A stretch of DNA of 64,000 bases from Periplaneta americana (lineage: Eukaryota; Arthropoda; Insecta; Blattodea; Blattidae). This document shows, one piece after another, positions 45,983 to 49,689 of the stretch. Both the position numbers and the translations under genes were made by a program. The stretch is from the NCBI RefSeq assembly GCF_040183065.1, contig NC_091124.1, positions 92,527,001 to 92,591,000 on the forward strand, read 5' to 3'. A model generated the notes under the pieces. That model made no database searches. It had not been told where the DNA came from and was given only the letters and a program-made list of their open reading frames with translations. Within the stretch, counting starts at the first letter, position 1, and each line of letters begins with the position of its first letter.

Positions 45983-48017
45983 ATAAAATCCACTTGTCAT
46001 AAACAGGTGACCATATAGGTCTGGAAAACAATTTAAAAAAATGCATACATGAAATAGAGAGAAAAATCAATACAGTAGGAGCAATCATAGTACAATGTGC
46101 AGTTTAGAAAGTTTAAAAGTTTCATGTTCAATTTTTATTTATTGAGTTTTTAATTTTAATTCTTTTATATTTTTAATATTTAACTTCATTAATGGTTCTT
46201 TTTACAGGCAAGAAGAACATCCTCATATTGCCATTCTTCCAACTGCCCTTTATAAATATGGACCTGATGTTGCAAATCACCCATATAAAAATTCAGCAGA
46301 ACATGGAATTTTTGTTGTACCATACAGTGATCACAGCCCATACGAAGAGCTCTTCACATTCATTTCACAGTTGAAACCTGCAAAAATACATCCCATAATT
46401 GAAGCTAAACAAATTAGTAATAATGATAATAGAAGCTTATCATATTGGCAAGAGGTTAGTCAGTTTTCTGTTATTCCTAATAGTTTGTATGATTTGTGTT
46501 GTAAACAAGAAAGTAATAACTTTAAGTCTGATAGTGAAGAGAAAACTATATTCTGCTCCGCAAATAAACCAGAGACAGTGCCTCCTAAATTGATTCTCAA
46601 GAGTAGTCTATCTAAAGAGCCTAAAATTGTACGAAAGAAGAGAGTAACTGATGCAAATGAGAAAAAAGGTGTGCAGTTTGAATCTTCTGATGCATCATCA
46701 GATGAAATATCATCAGAACTGGACGCGAATTGTTCAAAGGAAATTTCAGTAAGGAAAGAAATAGCTGTGAAACTTCGTGAAGGCAAAGTTATAAAAGTTA
46801 ATGTGCCCAGTTTTGTAAAAGATAGTTATTTAGAAGTGGAAGTGGTACTTTTCGATATTAGCAAGTTATGGAATAGTGTTGCTAACATTTTTAGTCATAT
46901 TTCAATTTGTGACACAAAAACTCTACATAAGCATTTGCCACATGTAGAGAGAATAGATTGTGATCTATTGAAGGAATTTGCTTCTGTAATAAGGGATAAG
47001 ACTGTATTGTGTAAAAGCACAGGTAATACTATGAATGATGAGGTCACAGCTCTTCCATGGAAGCATGGAAACCTTCCATTACAGAATATGCCATTGTCAT
47101 ATGCATTGCACATTAAAGATGTTAGTGCTTTAAAAAAAGAACCAGTTGATGTAAACAATATATCTTTTTCTAGTGCCTCAACAGTTGTAATAGGAAATAA
47201 TGACGATGTTAATGAGAACACTAATTATATTCACAGTGAAGATGTCCTTTTAAAAGATACTGATGGACACTACAGATCTGAATCAGGAAGTCTCGAAAGA
47301 AGAAAAGTGGAACTCACGAAACAACAGCATAGTGATGAACTGAAGTCCCAGGCAGTTTCAGCAAAAAAGTCATATGGACTGCATAAAAGAAAAAGAATGA
47401 ATTCAGACATTTCTGAAGAAAGCTGCAATAAAAAAATGAGAACCGAGACACACAAAGAAGGATCATATACATTGTTAAAGAGTAGAACGGAAGGTGGCTT
47501 GAGCACTATGAGTAATGAACTTTCATTTCGTTCTTGTATGGCTATTGAGGACATTCAGTCACAAGTAACACCATCTGTGCAGACAGTTGATTGTGCAGTT
47601 CAGACATGTGGACGAAGTTATGACAAATCAATTGCAACTGAATGTGTTATAAAAACTAATAATTCTGCTCAGTATAATGGACATGATATCTCCAAGCCTG
47701 ATTGTCATCGCTCAAATATATACAAGGAAGCGGTAAATCAGTCCCAACTCAGTAATACTCAGTTAAAATCTACACGGAAAAATATGAAAAACCTGAATTA
47801 TTGGACATATAGCAGTCGAACCCCATTTATAGCAGCAGATACTCTTCTGGCAGCAAAGAATATACCTTATGTCTTTCAGGAGGTTGAAAATCTTGACATT
47901 GGAAAGCTATTATACTCACACAAAATGCAATTATCCTCTCGAAAATCAGTTGTTAAAAACATTAGTCATAACAATTCTATGGATATTTTTCTGAAAGTTG
48001 CAAATAAATTCAGATAA
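5319..48017 (+). CDS. DCLRE1B: SNM1B/Apollo 5' exonuclease (DCLRE1B), eight exons
   Basis: This is a metallo-beta-lactamase/beta-CASP 5'-3' DNA exonuclease; family members act in crosslink repair, and vertebrate Apollo processes telomere ends. Eight exons join in phase to 845 codons. Motifs by residue: Asp13 in ICVDYW; HCHADH (28-33) followed by TVGLTSTW, which fits Apollo rather than Artemis or SNM1A; His94 in [11 protein letters not shown]; Asp115 in YTGDFRY; Asp143 in LFVDNTY; RIHVVD in exon 7; His285 in PYSDHSPYEEL. Human Apollo is 532 residues; this protein is longer through a 550-residue Ser/Lys-rich tail with basic clusters (HKRKRMNSD). I saw no vertebrate-type TRF2-binding motif. The start at 5319 is the first in-frame ATG downstream of about 5200, and MNG aligns with the human start. 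The introns total about 40 kb, mostly transposons. There are no internal stops. Confidence 0.93.
5442..5530 (+). mobile_element. candidate hAT left terminus
   Basis: The sequence tagggttgctacctgtaccg begins here. A TAGGG start is usual for hAT-type termini, and a hAT-type transposase pseudogene lies just downstream (6440-7612) on the same strand. The matching right end was not found, so the pairing is inference. A possible N-terminal fragment (MFSKLKENITATPSIK) starts at 5894. Confidence 0.35.
6030..6222. mobile_element. hAT-type MITE with perfect 8-bp target duplication
   Basis: The element starts caggggcgtattttgcgggc and ends accagtatacaccactg; the ends are imperfect inverted repeats of the CAGNGGNGTA type. 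It is flanked by ctaactac at 6022-6029 and 6223-6230, an 8-bp duplication as hAT elements make. The interior is AT-rich and non-coding. Confidence 0.8.
6255..6426. mobile_element. foldback MITE containing telomere-like CCTAA repeats
   Basis: Arms of about 50 bp (starting aggagtggatcaggacagca) are almost perfect inverted repeats around a loop of about 60 bp. The element is flanked by gtctttat at 6247-6254 and 6427-6434, an 8-bp duplication consistent with hAT-type integration. Four tandem CCTAA units plus a partial one lie at 6355-6378, the complement of the TTAGG insect telomere repeat. Confidence 0.85.
6440..7612 (+). pseudogene. hAT-family transposase pseudogene
   Basis: Fragments in several frames resemble the hAT-like family often annotated as zinc finger or SCAN-domain proteins: VTAAELSFAYHAIMHNHSYF around 6550, TDASNKDNIKCFPVSIKYF around 6760, the open frame 6923-7210 with NCHVIHNIARNACK, then QKLQSYFLSQGEE and the frame 7381-7614 with LKDEFYGFEV. 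Frames are broken many times and the C-terminal dimerisation region is cut off where a mariner-like terminus begins at 7603. Non-functional. Confidence 0.75.
7603..7728 (+). mobile_element. terminal fragment of a mariner-like element
   Basis: It starts cagggtgtttaaaaaatacg directly after a TA and runs through sequence I associate with 5' ends of insect Tc1/mariner-type elements (catgtgtccggaaatgcttc). The transposase and second end are missing. It ends where an unrelated repeat begins at 7729. Confidence 0.5.
7729..7890. repeat. dispersed SINE-like repeat
   Basis: The segment contains gctgggtaactttcggtgct, gggactcatttcaccgacat and ends gcgtcgtaaaataacctacctacct. I recognise this as a high-copy insect repeat with a simple terminal repeat, but cannot assign the family from this copy alone. 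Confidence 0.5.
8228..8486. mobile_element. MITE with about 35-bp inverted termini
   Basis: The left end atatcgtcgttgttcctgca is matched by the reverse complement of the right end (atatcgtcattattcctgca), and both continue ataactcctatgtg. The interior is AT-rich with no coding potential. Confidence 0.75.
9140..9868 (-). mobile_element. degenerate mariner-like element with TA duplication
   Basis: The left end cagagtgagcacaaagtctc and the reverse complement of the right end (cagggtgggcacaaagttct) match and continue through taaatacctcaaatatac, giving termini of more than 50 bp. TA flanks both sides (9138-9139 and 9869-9870). On the minus strand, about 9463-9726 holds WIGRGSLIISASLNWPPRS, a broken remnant of the FGDRWIGRGGPVAWPPRSPD-like region of a mariner-type transposase. 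A LINE tail at 9210-9287 is inserted in it. Confidence 0.75.
9210..9287 (+). mobile_element. 78-bp truncated LINE 3' end with (AAC)n tail
   Basis: It is flanked by atgtaatgcaaaca at 9196-9209 and 9288-9301, a perfect 14-bp target duplication. The body (aaaagtattggaaagcacga ... ggcactagacaacaacaac) is a diverged copy of the LINE 3' end seen at 20052, 23228, 37500 and 44790. Confidence 0.75.
10386..10783. mobile_element. element with inverted termini enclosing a tRNA-like segment
   Basis: cagtagtggc followed by a poly-A run and ccgga at the left is matched at the right by tccggttttttttt then gccactactg. Between them, about 10427-10515 has a tRNA-like segment with a B-box-like gtgttcgaatcctgc followed by a T run. 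It could be a MITE or a SINE caught in a foldback. Confidence 0.55.
10905..11191 (-). mobile_element. tRNA-derived SINE, family A, copy 1
   Basis: Read on the minus strand it begins ggtcaggtagctcagttggt (tRNA A-box region), has gttcgatccca (B box), then a family-specific body with ttcactcagcctcctataaa, and ends catggcatgttacagggata. It is a SINE, not a functional tRNA: the body continues about 210 bp past the tRNA head. Other copies are at 32999 and 55584. Confidence 0.85.
12045..12430 (-). pseudogene. non-LTR retrotransposon ORF2 C-terminal fragment
   Basis: The minus strand reads SSETWIMRRKDKNEIESSEM then RFMRLLLGVSPRNRVRSADI, the conserved region downstream of LINE reverse transcriptases (compare GSETWTLRKKDE...EMKFLR). 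Stops and shifts interrupt it. The clade is not determined and it differs from the RNase H-bearing LINE elsewhere in the window. Confidence 0.7.
12530..12640 (+). repeat. tRNA-like SINE head
   Basis: gtctcagaggtcagtggtta resembles an A-box region, and ccgtggttcgaaacctgcca carries a B box (GGTTCGAAACC) about 60 bases later, followed by a T-run. The missing acceptor-stem pairing suggests a SINE fragment rather than a tRNA gene. Confidence 0.4.
12888..13004 (+). CDS. DCLRE1B: SNM1B exon 2 (HxHxDH motif)
   Basis: The acceptor is tttctttgttgcag| and the donor TTCAAG|GTAAGA; 39 codons, phase 0 at both ends. It encodes FLTHCHADHTVGLTSTW, the zinc-binding motif 2 of the metallo-beta-lactamase fold with the Apollo-specific follow-on. 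Confidence 0.93.
13685..13840. repeat. cluster of GTTTAAAC-type palindromes
   Basis: The motif tttaaact/gtttaaac recurs at least six times in about 150 bp (around 13689, 13710, 13728, 13777, 13789 and 13815). It is probably an internal repeat of an unclassified MITE. No clear outer termini were found. Confidence 0.35.
13841..15410. other. intron 2 sequence without recognised features
   Basis: AT-rich intron with a long T run at 14220-14247. No transposon ends, exon or coding ORF were recognised. Confidence 0.4.
15411..16907 (-). mobile_element. mariner-like element with about 40-bp inverted termini
   Basis: The left end gggtgattcacgaagatcgt and the reverse complement of the right end (ggatggttcacgaagatcgt) both continue through agagtat/tctagaatctgat, so termini match over about 40 bp. 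The orientation of the enclosed transposase is minus. The 1.5 kb length is typical for a complete element, but the coding region is broken. Confidence 0.8.
15750..16328 (-). pseudogene. Tc1/mariner-superfamily transposase pseudogene
   Basis: The minus strand has RRMQFCEWINGDLELHW, LFSDKAQFTQDEVFNMHNSH and VWLEENLH (first catalytic region, normally FTDEA.F), then in another frame NLTGPYSFESRLMRQRYLEF, YFQHDGAPPQFPQEV (second Asp) and WIGYGGLFSRSARSPDLTLL with DYCLWG (third region). At least one frameshift near 16090 separates the parts. It belongs to the insect family often annotated as DUF4817-containing. Confidence 0.8.
16908..17576. other. intron 2 end without recognised features
   Basis: A poly-T run lies around 17049-17074. 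Nothing else was recognised between the mariner-like element and exon 3 of SNM1B. Confidence 0.4.
17577..17709 (+). CDS. DCLRE1B: SNM1B exon 3 (DANHCPGS motif)
   Basis: The acceptor is gattgattacag| and the donor TTCCAAG|GTAACT. The 133 bp are 44 codons plus one base, so the exon leaves in phase 1. It encodes [20 protein letters not shown], carrying motif 3 His94. Confidence 0.93.
18075..18140. repeat. near-perfect hairpin palindrome
   Basis: aattaactagcggatttact (from 18077) followed by cgtgttaatta is repeated in reverse complement (taattaacacgagtaagtct, gctagttaat) with only a couple of mismatches and almost no loop. Arms are about 32 bp. It may be a tiny foldback element or a replication-generated palindrome. 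Confidence 0.7.
18701..18916 (-). mobile_element. tRNA-derived SINE, family B, copy 1
   Basis: Flanked by tcttgtaaagatgt at 18687-18700 and 18917-18930 (perfect 14-bp duplication). On the minus strand it starts gtcgacctggttggcgagtt, with tatagcgctggccttctatg and a B-box-like ggtttgatcccg. It splits the RNase H domain of the antisense LINE, so it is younger than that LINE. A second copy is at 52786. Confidence 0.88.
20052..20126 (+). mobile_element. 75-bp truncated LINE 3' end
   Basis: Flanked by atttttctacaa at 20040-20051 and 20127-20138. The body (aaaatattggagtgcaagag, gtcaaatgactttattgtca, ctagaaaacaac) is the conserved 3' end of the RNase H LINE family. It is inserted within the RT region of an older antisense copy of a related LINE. 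Confidence 0.8.
20593..20684 (+). CDS. DCLRE1B: SNM1B exon 4 (TGDFRY motif)
   Basis: The acceptor is cactgtttcag| and the donor AATAAG|GTATGT. Its first two bases complete the Gly codon opened by exon 3. It encodes GFFGTMLYTGDFRYDPVML, carrying motif 4 Asp115, and ends in phase 0. Confidence 0.93.
20685..22150. other. start of intron 4, no recognised features
   Basis: A pyrimidine-rich block (ctccctctccctctttcatc) lies around 21240-21285. Short ORFs on both strands have no family resemblance I can see. Confidence 0.35.
22158..22830 (+). pseudogene. degenerate copy of an arthropod multi-copy gene family
   Basis: The plus strand reads MFRKCVNKCDSFCYVCGKFT, a Cys-rich start, then WTCHICYKTCTSTLQLWLKG and GMAFTMIWRKPTN. 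After a microsatellite it continues ISYSNISSAI, VYHLITQG, LSLSKSKAELLASRLQGWN and LPEEFILVST. I recognise this order (Cys-rich domain, PMIWREP, SKAQAELLGSRLQGWNLL) from a repeated arthropod family that travels with transposons, function unknown to me. Several frame breaks make this a pseudogene. Confidence 0.55.
22387..22443 (+). repeat. (AAT)n microsatellite
   Basis: About 19 AAT units interrupt the degenerate gene copy at 22158-22830, immediately after the IWRKPTN codons, probably expanded from an Asn-coding aat run. Confidence 0.95.
23228..23475 (-). mobile_element. LINE 3' end, antisense copy
   Basis: The minus strand encodes LHRIGIYQFPNCPLCNKNQE, a CPLC zinc-knuckle-like C-terminus, then MDSEHLKICASVADHDNIFE and ARGQMTLLSNAWH followed by stop and (AAC)n (seen as ttgttgttgtt at the left end). 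It is the intact C-terminus of the ORF2 whose tail recurs at 9210, 20052, 37500 and 44790. Confidence 0.85.
23523..23588 (+). repeat. 33-bp tandem duplication
   Basis: cccttaatcttcaacatgac and cccttaatcttcaatatgac occur in tandem, each followed by (tg/ca)agaagac. A small local duplication with no coding meaning. Confidence 0.6.
23947..26383 (-). mobile_element. 2.4 kb element of unknown family with GGGTCATTCCA-type termini
   Basis: The left end gggtaattccatgcaaaac and the reverse complement of the right end (gggtcattccacacaaaat) are inverted repeats. On the minus strand a broken gene shows TEITKIYDFSGAAASKYKNE around 24850, KGPVTV then RLAAKASLQ around 24700, NLNPQRFAGLKTVLGTRSVH around 24560 and GAWYSSIDHPLHGELF near 24370. 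I recognise FSDGAASQYKN...KGPCDGIGGTVKRLAARASLQ as a repeated arthropod family, but not its superfamily. Multiple frameshifts; non-functional. Confidence 0.55.
26384..27050. other. intron sequence with one uncertain minus-strand ORF
   Basis: The minus strand from 26962 to 26753 is open for about 70 codons (QIMKHLSQFEDMVYSLGARS). It lacks an ATG at its head and has no recognised homology. Nothing else was identified. Confidence 0.3.
27055..28315 (+). pseudogene. mariner element, transposase pseudogene split by a MITE
   Basis: The plus strand shows the mariner order: GGRTNIHDEEWSGRPFVVN, FTISELSEHFLQISLTVLYK, MTQRLGCRKFFARWVPNVLS, IVMGDQTWVRYVNVETKPQ (first catalytic Asp), VDFIERGTTINSGVYCQTL, then after the insertion VLFHDNAWQHTA (second Asp) and HPPYIPDLAPSHYHLLSN, and finally AANFYTEGISKFVKWYNKSL. 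The third catalytic Asp (PSDYH) is His here. Several stops and shifts. The probable right terminus reads ctgaatcaccctcatacac near 28312. Confidence 0.85.
27618..27862. mobile_element. MITE inside the mariner ORF, AATT target duplication
   Basis: gaggggctgggtgcaagaag at the left and the reverse complement of the right end (gaggggttaggtgcaagaaa) are inverted repeats. AATT occurs at 27614-27617 and 27863-27866. Removing the insertion and one AATT restores the mariner reading frame across the junction (arginine-threonine-isoleucine-glutamine-asparagine-lysine), so the boundaries are exact. Confidence 0.82.
28692..29332. mobile_element. hAT-type element A, 641 bp
   Basis: The left end caggcttcgcatgtttgtca and the reverse complement of the right end (caggcttcgcatttttgcca) match. 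It is flanked by attattac at 28684-28691 and 29333-29340, an 8-bp duplication. The interior has only short, unrecognised ORFs. Confidence 0.85.
29341..30281. mobile_element. hAT-type element B, 941 bp, adjacent to element A
   Basis: The left end tagacctcggattttaggtt and the reverse complement of the right end (tagacctcggatttttaggc) match. It is flanked by attattac at 29333-29340 and 30282-30289. The interior has scattered 'tgcctaaaaatgcct' sub-repeats, a degenerate hAT-like C-terminal stretch around 29730-29890 (RFKYESIA, REKRYVLNANYE) and a family B SINE head at about 30008-30085. Confidence 0.85.
30008..30085 (+). repeat. SINE family B head fragment
   Basis: ctgggtagcacagtctgtat followed by agcgctggccttctgtgctc and a B-box-like aagttcgatttcag. 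It matches the tRNA-like head of the SINEs at 18701 and 52786 and lies inside hAT-type element B. Confidence 0.6.
30935..31006 (-). mobile_element. solo pogo/Tigger-type terminus
   Basis: Read on the minus strand from 31006: caataaaatccctcataacc, ggcactcaaataaccgacaa, taccaaaacaatggcac. The same end occurs in plus orientation at 41801 and 62899. It abuts TA at 31007-31008. No partner end was found nearby. Confidence 0.6.
31380..31477 (+). CDS. DCLRE1B: SNM1B exon 5 (beta-CASP motif A)
   Basis: The acceptor is tctttttaatag| and the donor ATTCG|GTAAGA. The 98 bp leave two bases of the next codon. It encodes LLDDLFVDNTYAAEKCKIPS; VDNTY aligns with human LDNTN, motif A of the beta-CASP insert. 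Confidence 0.9.
31478..32013. other. start of intron 5, no recognised features
   Basis: AT-rich; an 83-codon ORF at 31684-31935 is T-rich and shows no coding character. Confidence 0.35.
32999..33232 (+). mobile_element. tRNA-derived SINE, family A, copy 2 (5'-truncated)
   Basis: It has the family A body (ggttcactcagcctcctata, cgggggtaaaaggcggtcag) and 3' end (catggcatgttacggggata, cctttaccttt) but lacks the tRNA-like head present in the other two copies. Confidence 0.8.
33260..33600 (+). repeat. unclassified dispersed repeat
   Basis: Contains agctacctcaccctcactgg, gaaatgatctcctaggcctt and ggtgggtagcccatcccgtt. I recognise it as repetitive insect sequence, but see no termini or coding content that would classify it. 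Confidence 0.4.
34214..34298 (+). CDS. DCLRE1B: SNM1B exon 6
   Basis: The acceptor is ttgttcttccag| and the donor TTCAAT|GTATGT. Its first base completes Arg from exon 5. It encodes KHPDHVVLLGLRNLGKEELL, aligning with the human segment ending GLYSLGKESLLEQLALEF. Confidence 0.9.
34554..35069. mobile_element. hAT-type MITE, 516 bp
   Basis: Starts tagggctgtgattttttggt; the reverse complement of the right end is taggggtgtgattttatggt. Flanking octamers gtaattgg (34546-34553) and ataattgc (35070-35077) agree at six of eight positions, a decayed 8-bp duplication. A TAGGG start and 8-bp target fit hAT. Confidence 0.75.
35070..36154. other. intron 6 sequence without recognised features
   Basis: Poly-A run at 35157-35175. 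The 137-codon frame at 35121-35534 starts in that run and has no homology I recognise. Confidence 0.35.
36155..37614 (+). mobile_element. LINE 3' half with RNase H and (AAC) tail
   Basis: 5'-truncated. From left: the RT thumb (YISGKTRKSFSLLKILAEKK, TYKMFIQPVLTNCGEI), an ORF at 36617-37255 with an RNase H domain, the C-terminal remnant (TGLDCLAKHLHRKLKYISPL, WIRNTSKSVLQWLTMI) and the shared 3' end with tail aagaacaacaacaac. The element is in sense with SNM1B in intron 6. Confidence 0.85.
36617..37255 (+). pseudogene. LINE RNase H domain ORF
   Basis: 212 codons open. RNase H residues are visible: LHLYTDGSW (Asp), SDGEIIAISESL (Glu), AVILSDSKPAI (Asp) and WIPSHCGILRNENVDALAKK (His and final Asp). 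The domain looks intact, but the upstream RT has frame breaks, so the element is not autonomous. Confidence 0.85.
37615..38295. other. spacer between LINE and Tc1, no features
   Basis: Pyrimidine-rich and AT-rich (tcattattttattccctctt-like) with no coding or repeat structure that I recognise. Confidence 0.35.
38298..39645 (-). mobile_element. Tc1-family transposon, nearly intact
   Basis: Perfect inverted termini (cagtagcgtgcaaattaatc then cgaaca) and TA at 38296-38297 and 39646-39647. The 1348-bp length fits a full Tc1 element. It encodes a transposase on the minus strand with one frameshift and one stop. It lies antisense in SNM1B intron 6. Confidence 0.95.
38382..39429 (-). pseudogene. Tc1 transposase with one frameshift and a stop at the catalytic Glu
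   Basis: From 39429: the paired helix-turn-helix region (LAEHSSMTQRQIVAECHIGL, SIIKRYRETGSITPQKKG) with the basic GRKRKTSP hook, then a shift to a second frame between 39008 and 38971, then FSDESHFEVHD (first Asp), GVFQQDLAPCH (second Asp) and PGNSPDINLI followed by TAG at 38574-38576 and NLWSICKRRM. The TAG stands where ENLW is expected, so it replaces the catalytic Glu. The rest reads to a stop at 38382. Confidence 0.9.
39802..39941 (+). CDS. DCLRE1B: SNM1B exon 7
   Basis: The acceptor is ttcacttccatag| and the donor AAACAAAG|GTTTGT (weaker than consensus at +3). It encodes EQIYVSEERLQVLQQL...RIHVVDIRSVTVSYMKQ, matching human VVLSPRRLELVQLL...RIHAVD. It ends in phase 2. Confidence 0.9.
39942..40859. 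other. start of intron 7, no recognised features
   Basis: Two long A runs (about 40595 and 40635-40662). A 91-codon minus-strand ORF at 40091-40366 has no recognised homology. Confidence 0.35.
41801..42377. mobile_element. pogo/Tigger-type MITE inserted in the Penelope-like RT
   Basis: The left end cagtaaaatctctcataacc and the reverse complement of the right end (cattagaatctctcttaacc) match over 26 bp. TA flanks both sides (41799-41800 and 42378-42379). Excising it and one TA rejoins the Penelope frame (His-Pro-Asn-Ile-Thr-Phe-Thr-His-Glu). It contains a tandem duplication (41928-42198) and a (CT)n run (42264-42289). Confidence 0.9.
41928..42198 (+). repeat. about 135-bp tandem duplication inside the MITE
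   Basis: cacattaggaaattcgcacg ... ttaattatg and cacattaggaagttcgcacg ... tcagttatg are consecutive copies at about 90% identity. Both include gtgttttaataa and cacagtttttatgtt. Confidence 0.85.
43111..43879. other. sequence 3' of the Penelope-like element
   Basis: The first part may be the 3' untranslated end of the Penelope-like element. From about 43590 the minus strand may hold decayed transposase sequence continuous with the fragment at 43880-43990, but I cannot align it convincingly. Confidence 0.3.
43880..43990 (-). pseudogene. mariner-like transposase fragment
   Basis: The minus strand reads LFFTDEAWFHLNGFVNATY, the first catalytic region of the DEAWFHLNG type of Tc1/mariner-superfamily transposases. 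No second or third catalytic region was found, so this is a small relic. Confidence 0.6.
43991..44789. other. repeat-like sequence, unclassified
   Basis: Around 44100 ttaggtctcggatttctatt resembles the terminus of hAT-type element B, and around 44510-44640 'aatatgac' recurs many times. This is probably another decayed DNA transposon; no matching pair of ends was found. Confidence 0.3.
44790..44928 (+). mobile_element. LINE 3' end, truncated copy
   Basis: Encodes LDSEHLKICASVAEHDNIFE then KYWSARGQMTLLSNAWH and stop, followed by aaaacaacaac. It is the same 3' end as at 23228, in sense with SNM1B. Confidence 0.85.
45120..45642 (-). mobile_element. tRNA-derived SINE, family C
   Basis: On the minus strand the head reads cccgagttagctctgtggta, gcgtatctgtctccagacta and caggttcgatttccggcagg (A and B boxes). 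The body includes gaggatgatgatgaagggag and aaacccggtgccagcacata, which I know as insect dispersed repeat. The left limit is approximate. Confidence 0.7.
45928..45979 (+). repeat. (TA)n microsatellite
   Basis: About 25 TA units, in intron 7 about 230 bp before exon 8. Confidence 0.95.
46208..48017 (+). CDS. DCLRE1B: SNM1B exon 8 (beta-CASP motif C and C-terminal tail)
   Basis: The acceptor is ggttctttttacag|; the first base completes Arg243. It encodes HPHIAILPTALYKYG, then VVPYSDHSPYEELFTFISQL (motif C, His285) and a long tail ending FLKVANKFR and TAA at 48015. The tail is rich in Ser, Lys, Asn and acidic stretches, has basic clusters that could be nuclear localisation signals, and shows no further domain I can name. 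Confidence 0.92.
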
Positions 48018-48237
48018 CAATGAAAAAAATAACCAAGTAATTTTGTCATTTCATTATACAAGAGGTTTTCCTAGACATGAAACTAGAACCTGCTGTGAAA
48101 ACAGTTATCCAATTTTTAATATAACAAAGAGATCTATGAGACCTAGACCAGATTTTGTTTCAAGAGAGAAATCAGAAAAATCTTTCTCTAAATATAACAT
48201 TTTACAGAAAGAGCAGAAATTCAGAAGGGAAATATAG
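47998..48237 (+). other. overlapping ORF at the SNM1B stop, possible frameshifted C-terminus
   Basis: An 80-codon frame opens 20 bases before the SNM1B stop, in another frame, and runs to 48237. Its product (for example RPRPDFVSREKSEKSFSKYN) has the same Ser/Lys-rich character as the SNM1B tail. It may be chance 3' UTR sequence or the true tail displaced by an indel near 48000. Confidence 0.3.
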
Positions 48238-48292
48238 TTACATTGTTACATCAGTGGATGGTGTGGGATAAAAGTTCATGAGCCATGACAGT

Positions 48293-48298
48293 AATAAA
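48293..48298 (+). terminator. candidate polyadenylation signal of SNM1B
   Basis: AATAAA lies 276 bp after the SNM1B stop codon, the first such hexamer in the probable 3' UTR. The region is AT-rich, so other hexamers could also serve. Confidence 0.35.
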
Positions 48299-49424
48299 TT
48301 AATTTAAAATCTTAAAATTAATGAAAAAACAAGTGTTAATGTGAACTAAAATCAATGATAAATTAATATATCTGCAACACAAAATATGTACAAAAATGTT
48401 GCACATTTACGTAAAAATAACCGAAGATTTTTTATTATTGTTTTCAATCTGTAAGAAGAAATATATATATATATATATATTCACATAGGCCACCTGTTCG
48501 GTAATGTTCTTATTTAATAATTGTACGTTTTGAGATAAATGTAATTTAGGGAAGAATGGTCAACAGTGAGACAAAAACCACAATATATTTTTTACTAAAT
48601 ACATGATAAGTTATTTTTACTATTTGTCTGCACTAAAATCATGACATAAGTGAGAATAGTATACAGTGAGACAGATTTTAAAAATAAACTAAGAGGTGTA
48701 TGTATAATAGATTGAATACATTTTAGTCATTTAATATACGGTGATCTGCAAAGTTATTATACTCGCCTGAAAATTAAGACATATTTCTATTTTTCTTACA
48801 AAATCTCCATTCATTTTCATTATAGGGGAAGTGCGATTTAGTTGCTACAAGTTTTACATATTACTCTGCTGAATGCATATATTTAAATTTTTGTAAGATG
48901 TTAATTAATGTAATTGAAGTAACTGACTATCAGTTATTCTGATGCAAAATTGCAGTGTCATACTTTATTATTTATTTAACATTTTATGAATTGATACACA
49001 TGTTGCATCATACCCTGACTAAGGTGTTGGTTACAACACTTCTTGGAGTAGGTTACAACAGTTACTGCATGTCTTGATAACAACAACATACAGTATATCG
49101 TCGAGCTTCAGGATTCAAATTTTTTAATTTATTGACCTCAATAAGGTGAAGTAATGTATGTTGAATTTCTTTGCTACTCCACGGAGCATTTATCAGGATT
49201 GTTGTTAACTAATTTCATGGTTCTCGGCATTATATCCAGTGTATTACCTCTGTCATTCTTTGTTTGGTATGTTTGCATGCTGGACCTATAACTATAAAAT
49301 AAACAGTCGCCATTTGTATAAAAACGGTGCAAAGTAACTACTTTGGTCCTGGGGTAAATTGCAATACTTGTTGCAACTGACCCATAGCTTTAATAGTCGT
49401 ATTATATATTATTATTTATTATTT
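48299..49424. other. downstream flank of SNM1B, no recognised features
   Basis: AT-rich with an (AT)n run at 48462-48480. No coding or transposon structure was recognised. Confidence 0.4.
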
Positions 49425-49640
49425 TCCAATGGCGAGAATTGACAATCAAATCATTTTCTCTCTAGCTTCCCAGTACAAGCTAACAAGGTCCTCAGTCTGT
49501 TGTGCAATTGGGTTTAAGGCTGGGCAGAACAGGTGTTGTTTGTCCATGATTTGGTCAGGGTTGTTGCACAAAACACATCTGTTGGATTGGTATATCCTCC
49601 TGAGACTGAGATTTTTTATGCATGTTTGTGAAATATAAAT
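49425..49640 (-). pseudogene. LINE C-terminal fragment, second family
   Basis: The minus strand reads, across frames, NPTDVFCATTL/CVLCNNPDQIMDKQHLFC and LNPIAQQTEDLVSLYWEARE-like sequence, a Cys-rich C-terminus seen in insect non-LTR elements. It is distinct from the (AAC)-tailed LINE. Confidence 0.5.
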
Positions 49641-49689
49641 GTTGGTGATATTAAAGGCACAAAGAAAATTGTTTCGTCAACAACTATTT

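Noticed and set aside
45861-46088. ORF with repeated Ile-Tyr residues
   Set aside because: It is a translation of the (TA)n microsatellite.
46399-47554. other-frame and antisense ORFs across the last SNM1B exon
   Set aside because: They overlap the long SNM1B exon, whose frame is supported by splice phase and the conserved motif C.
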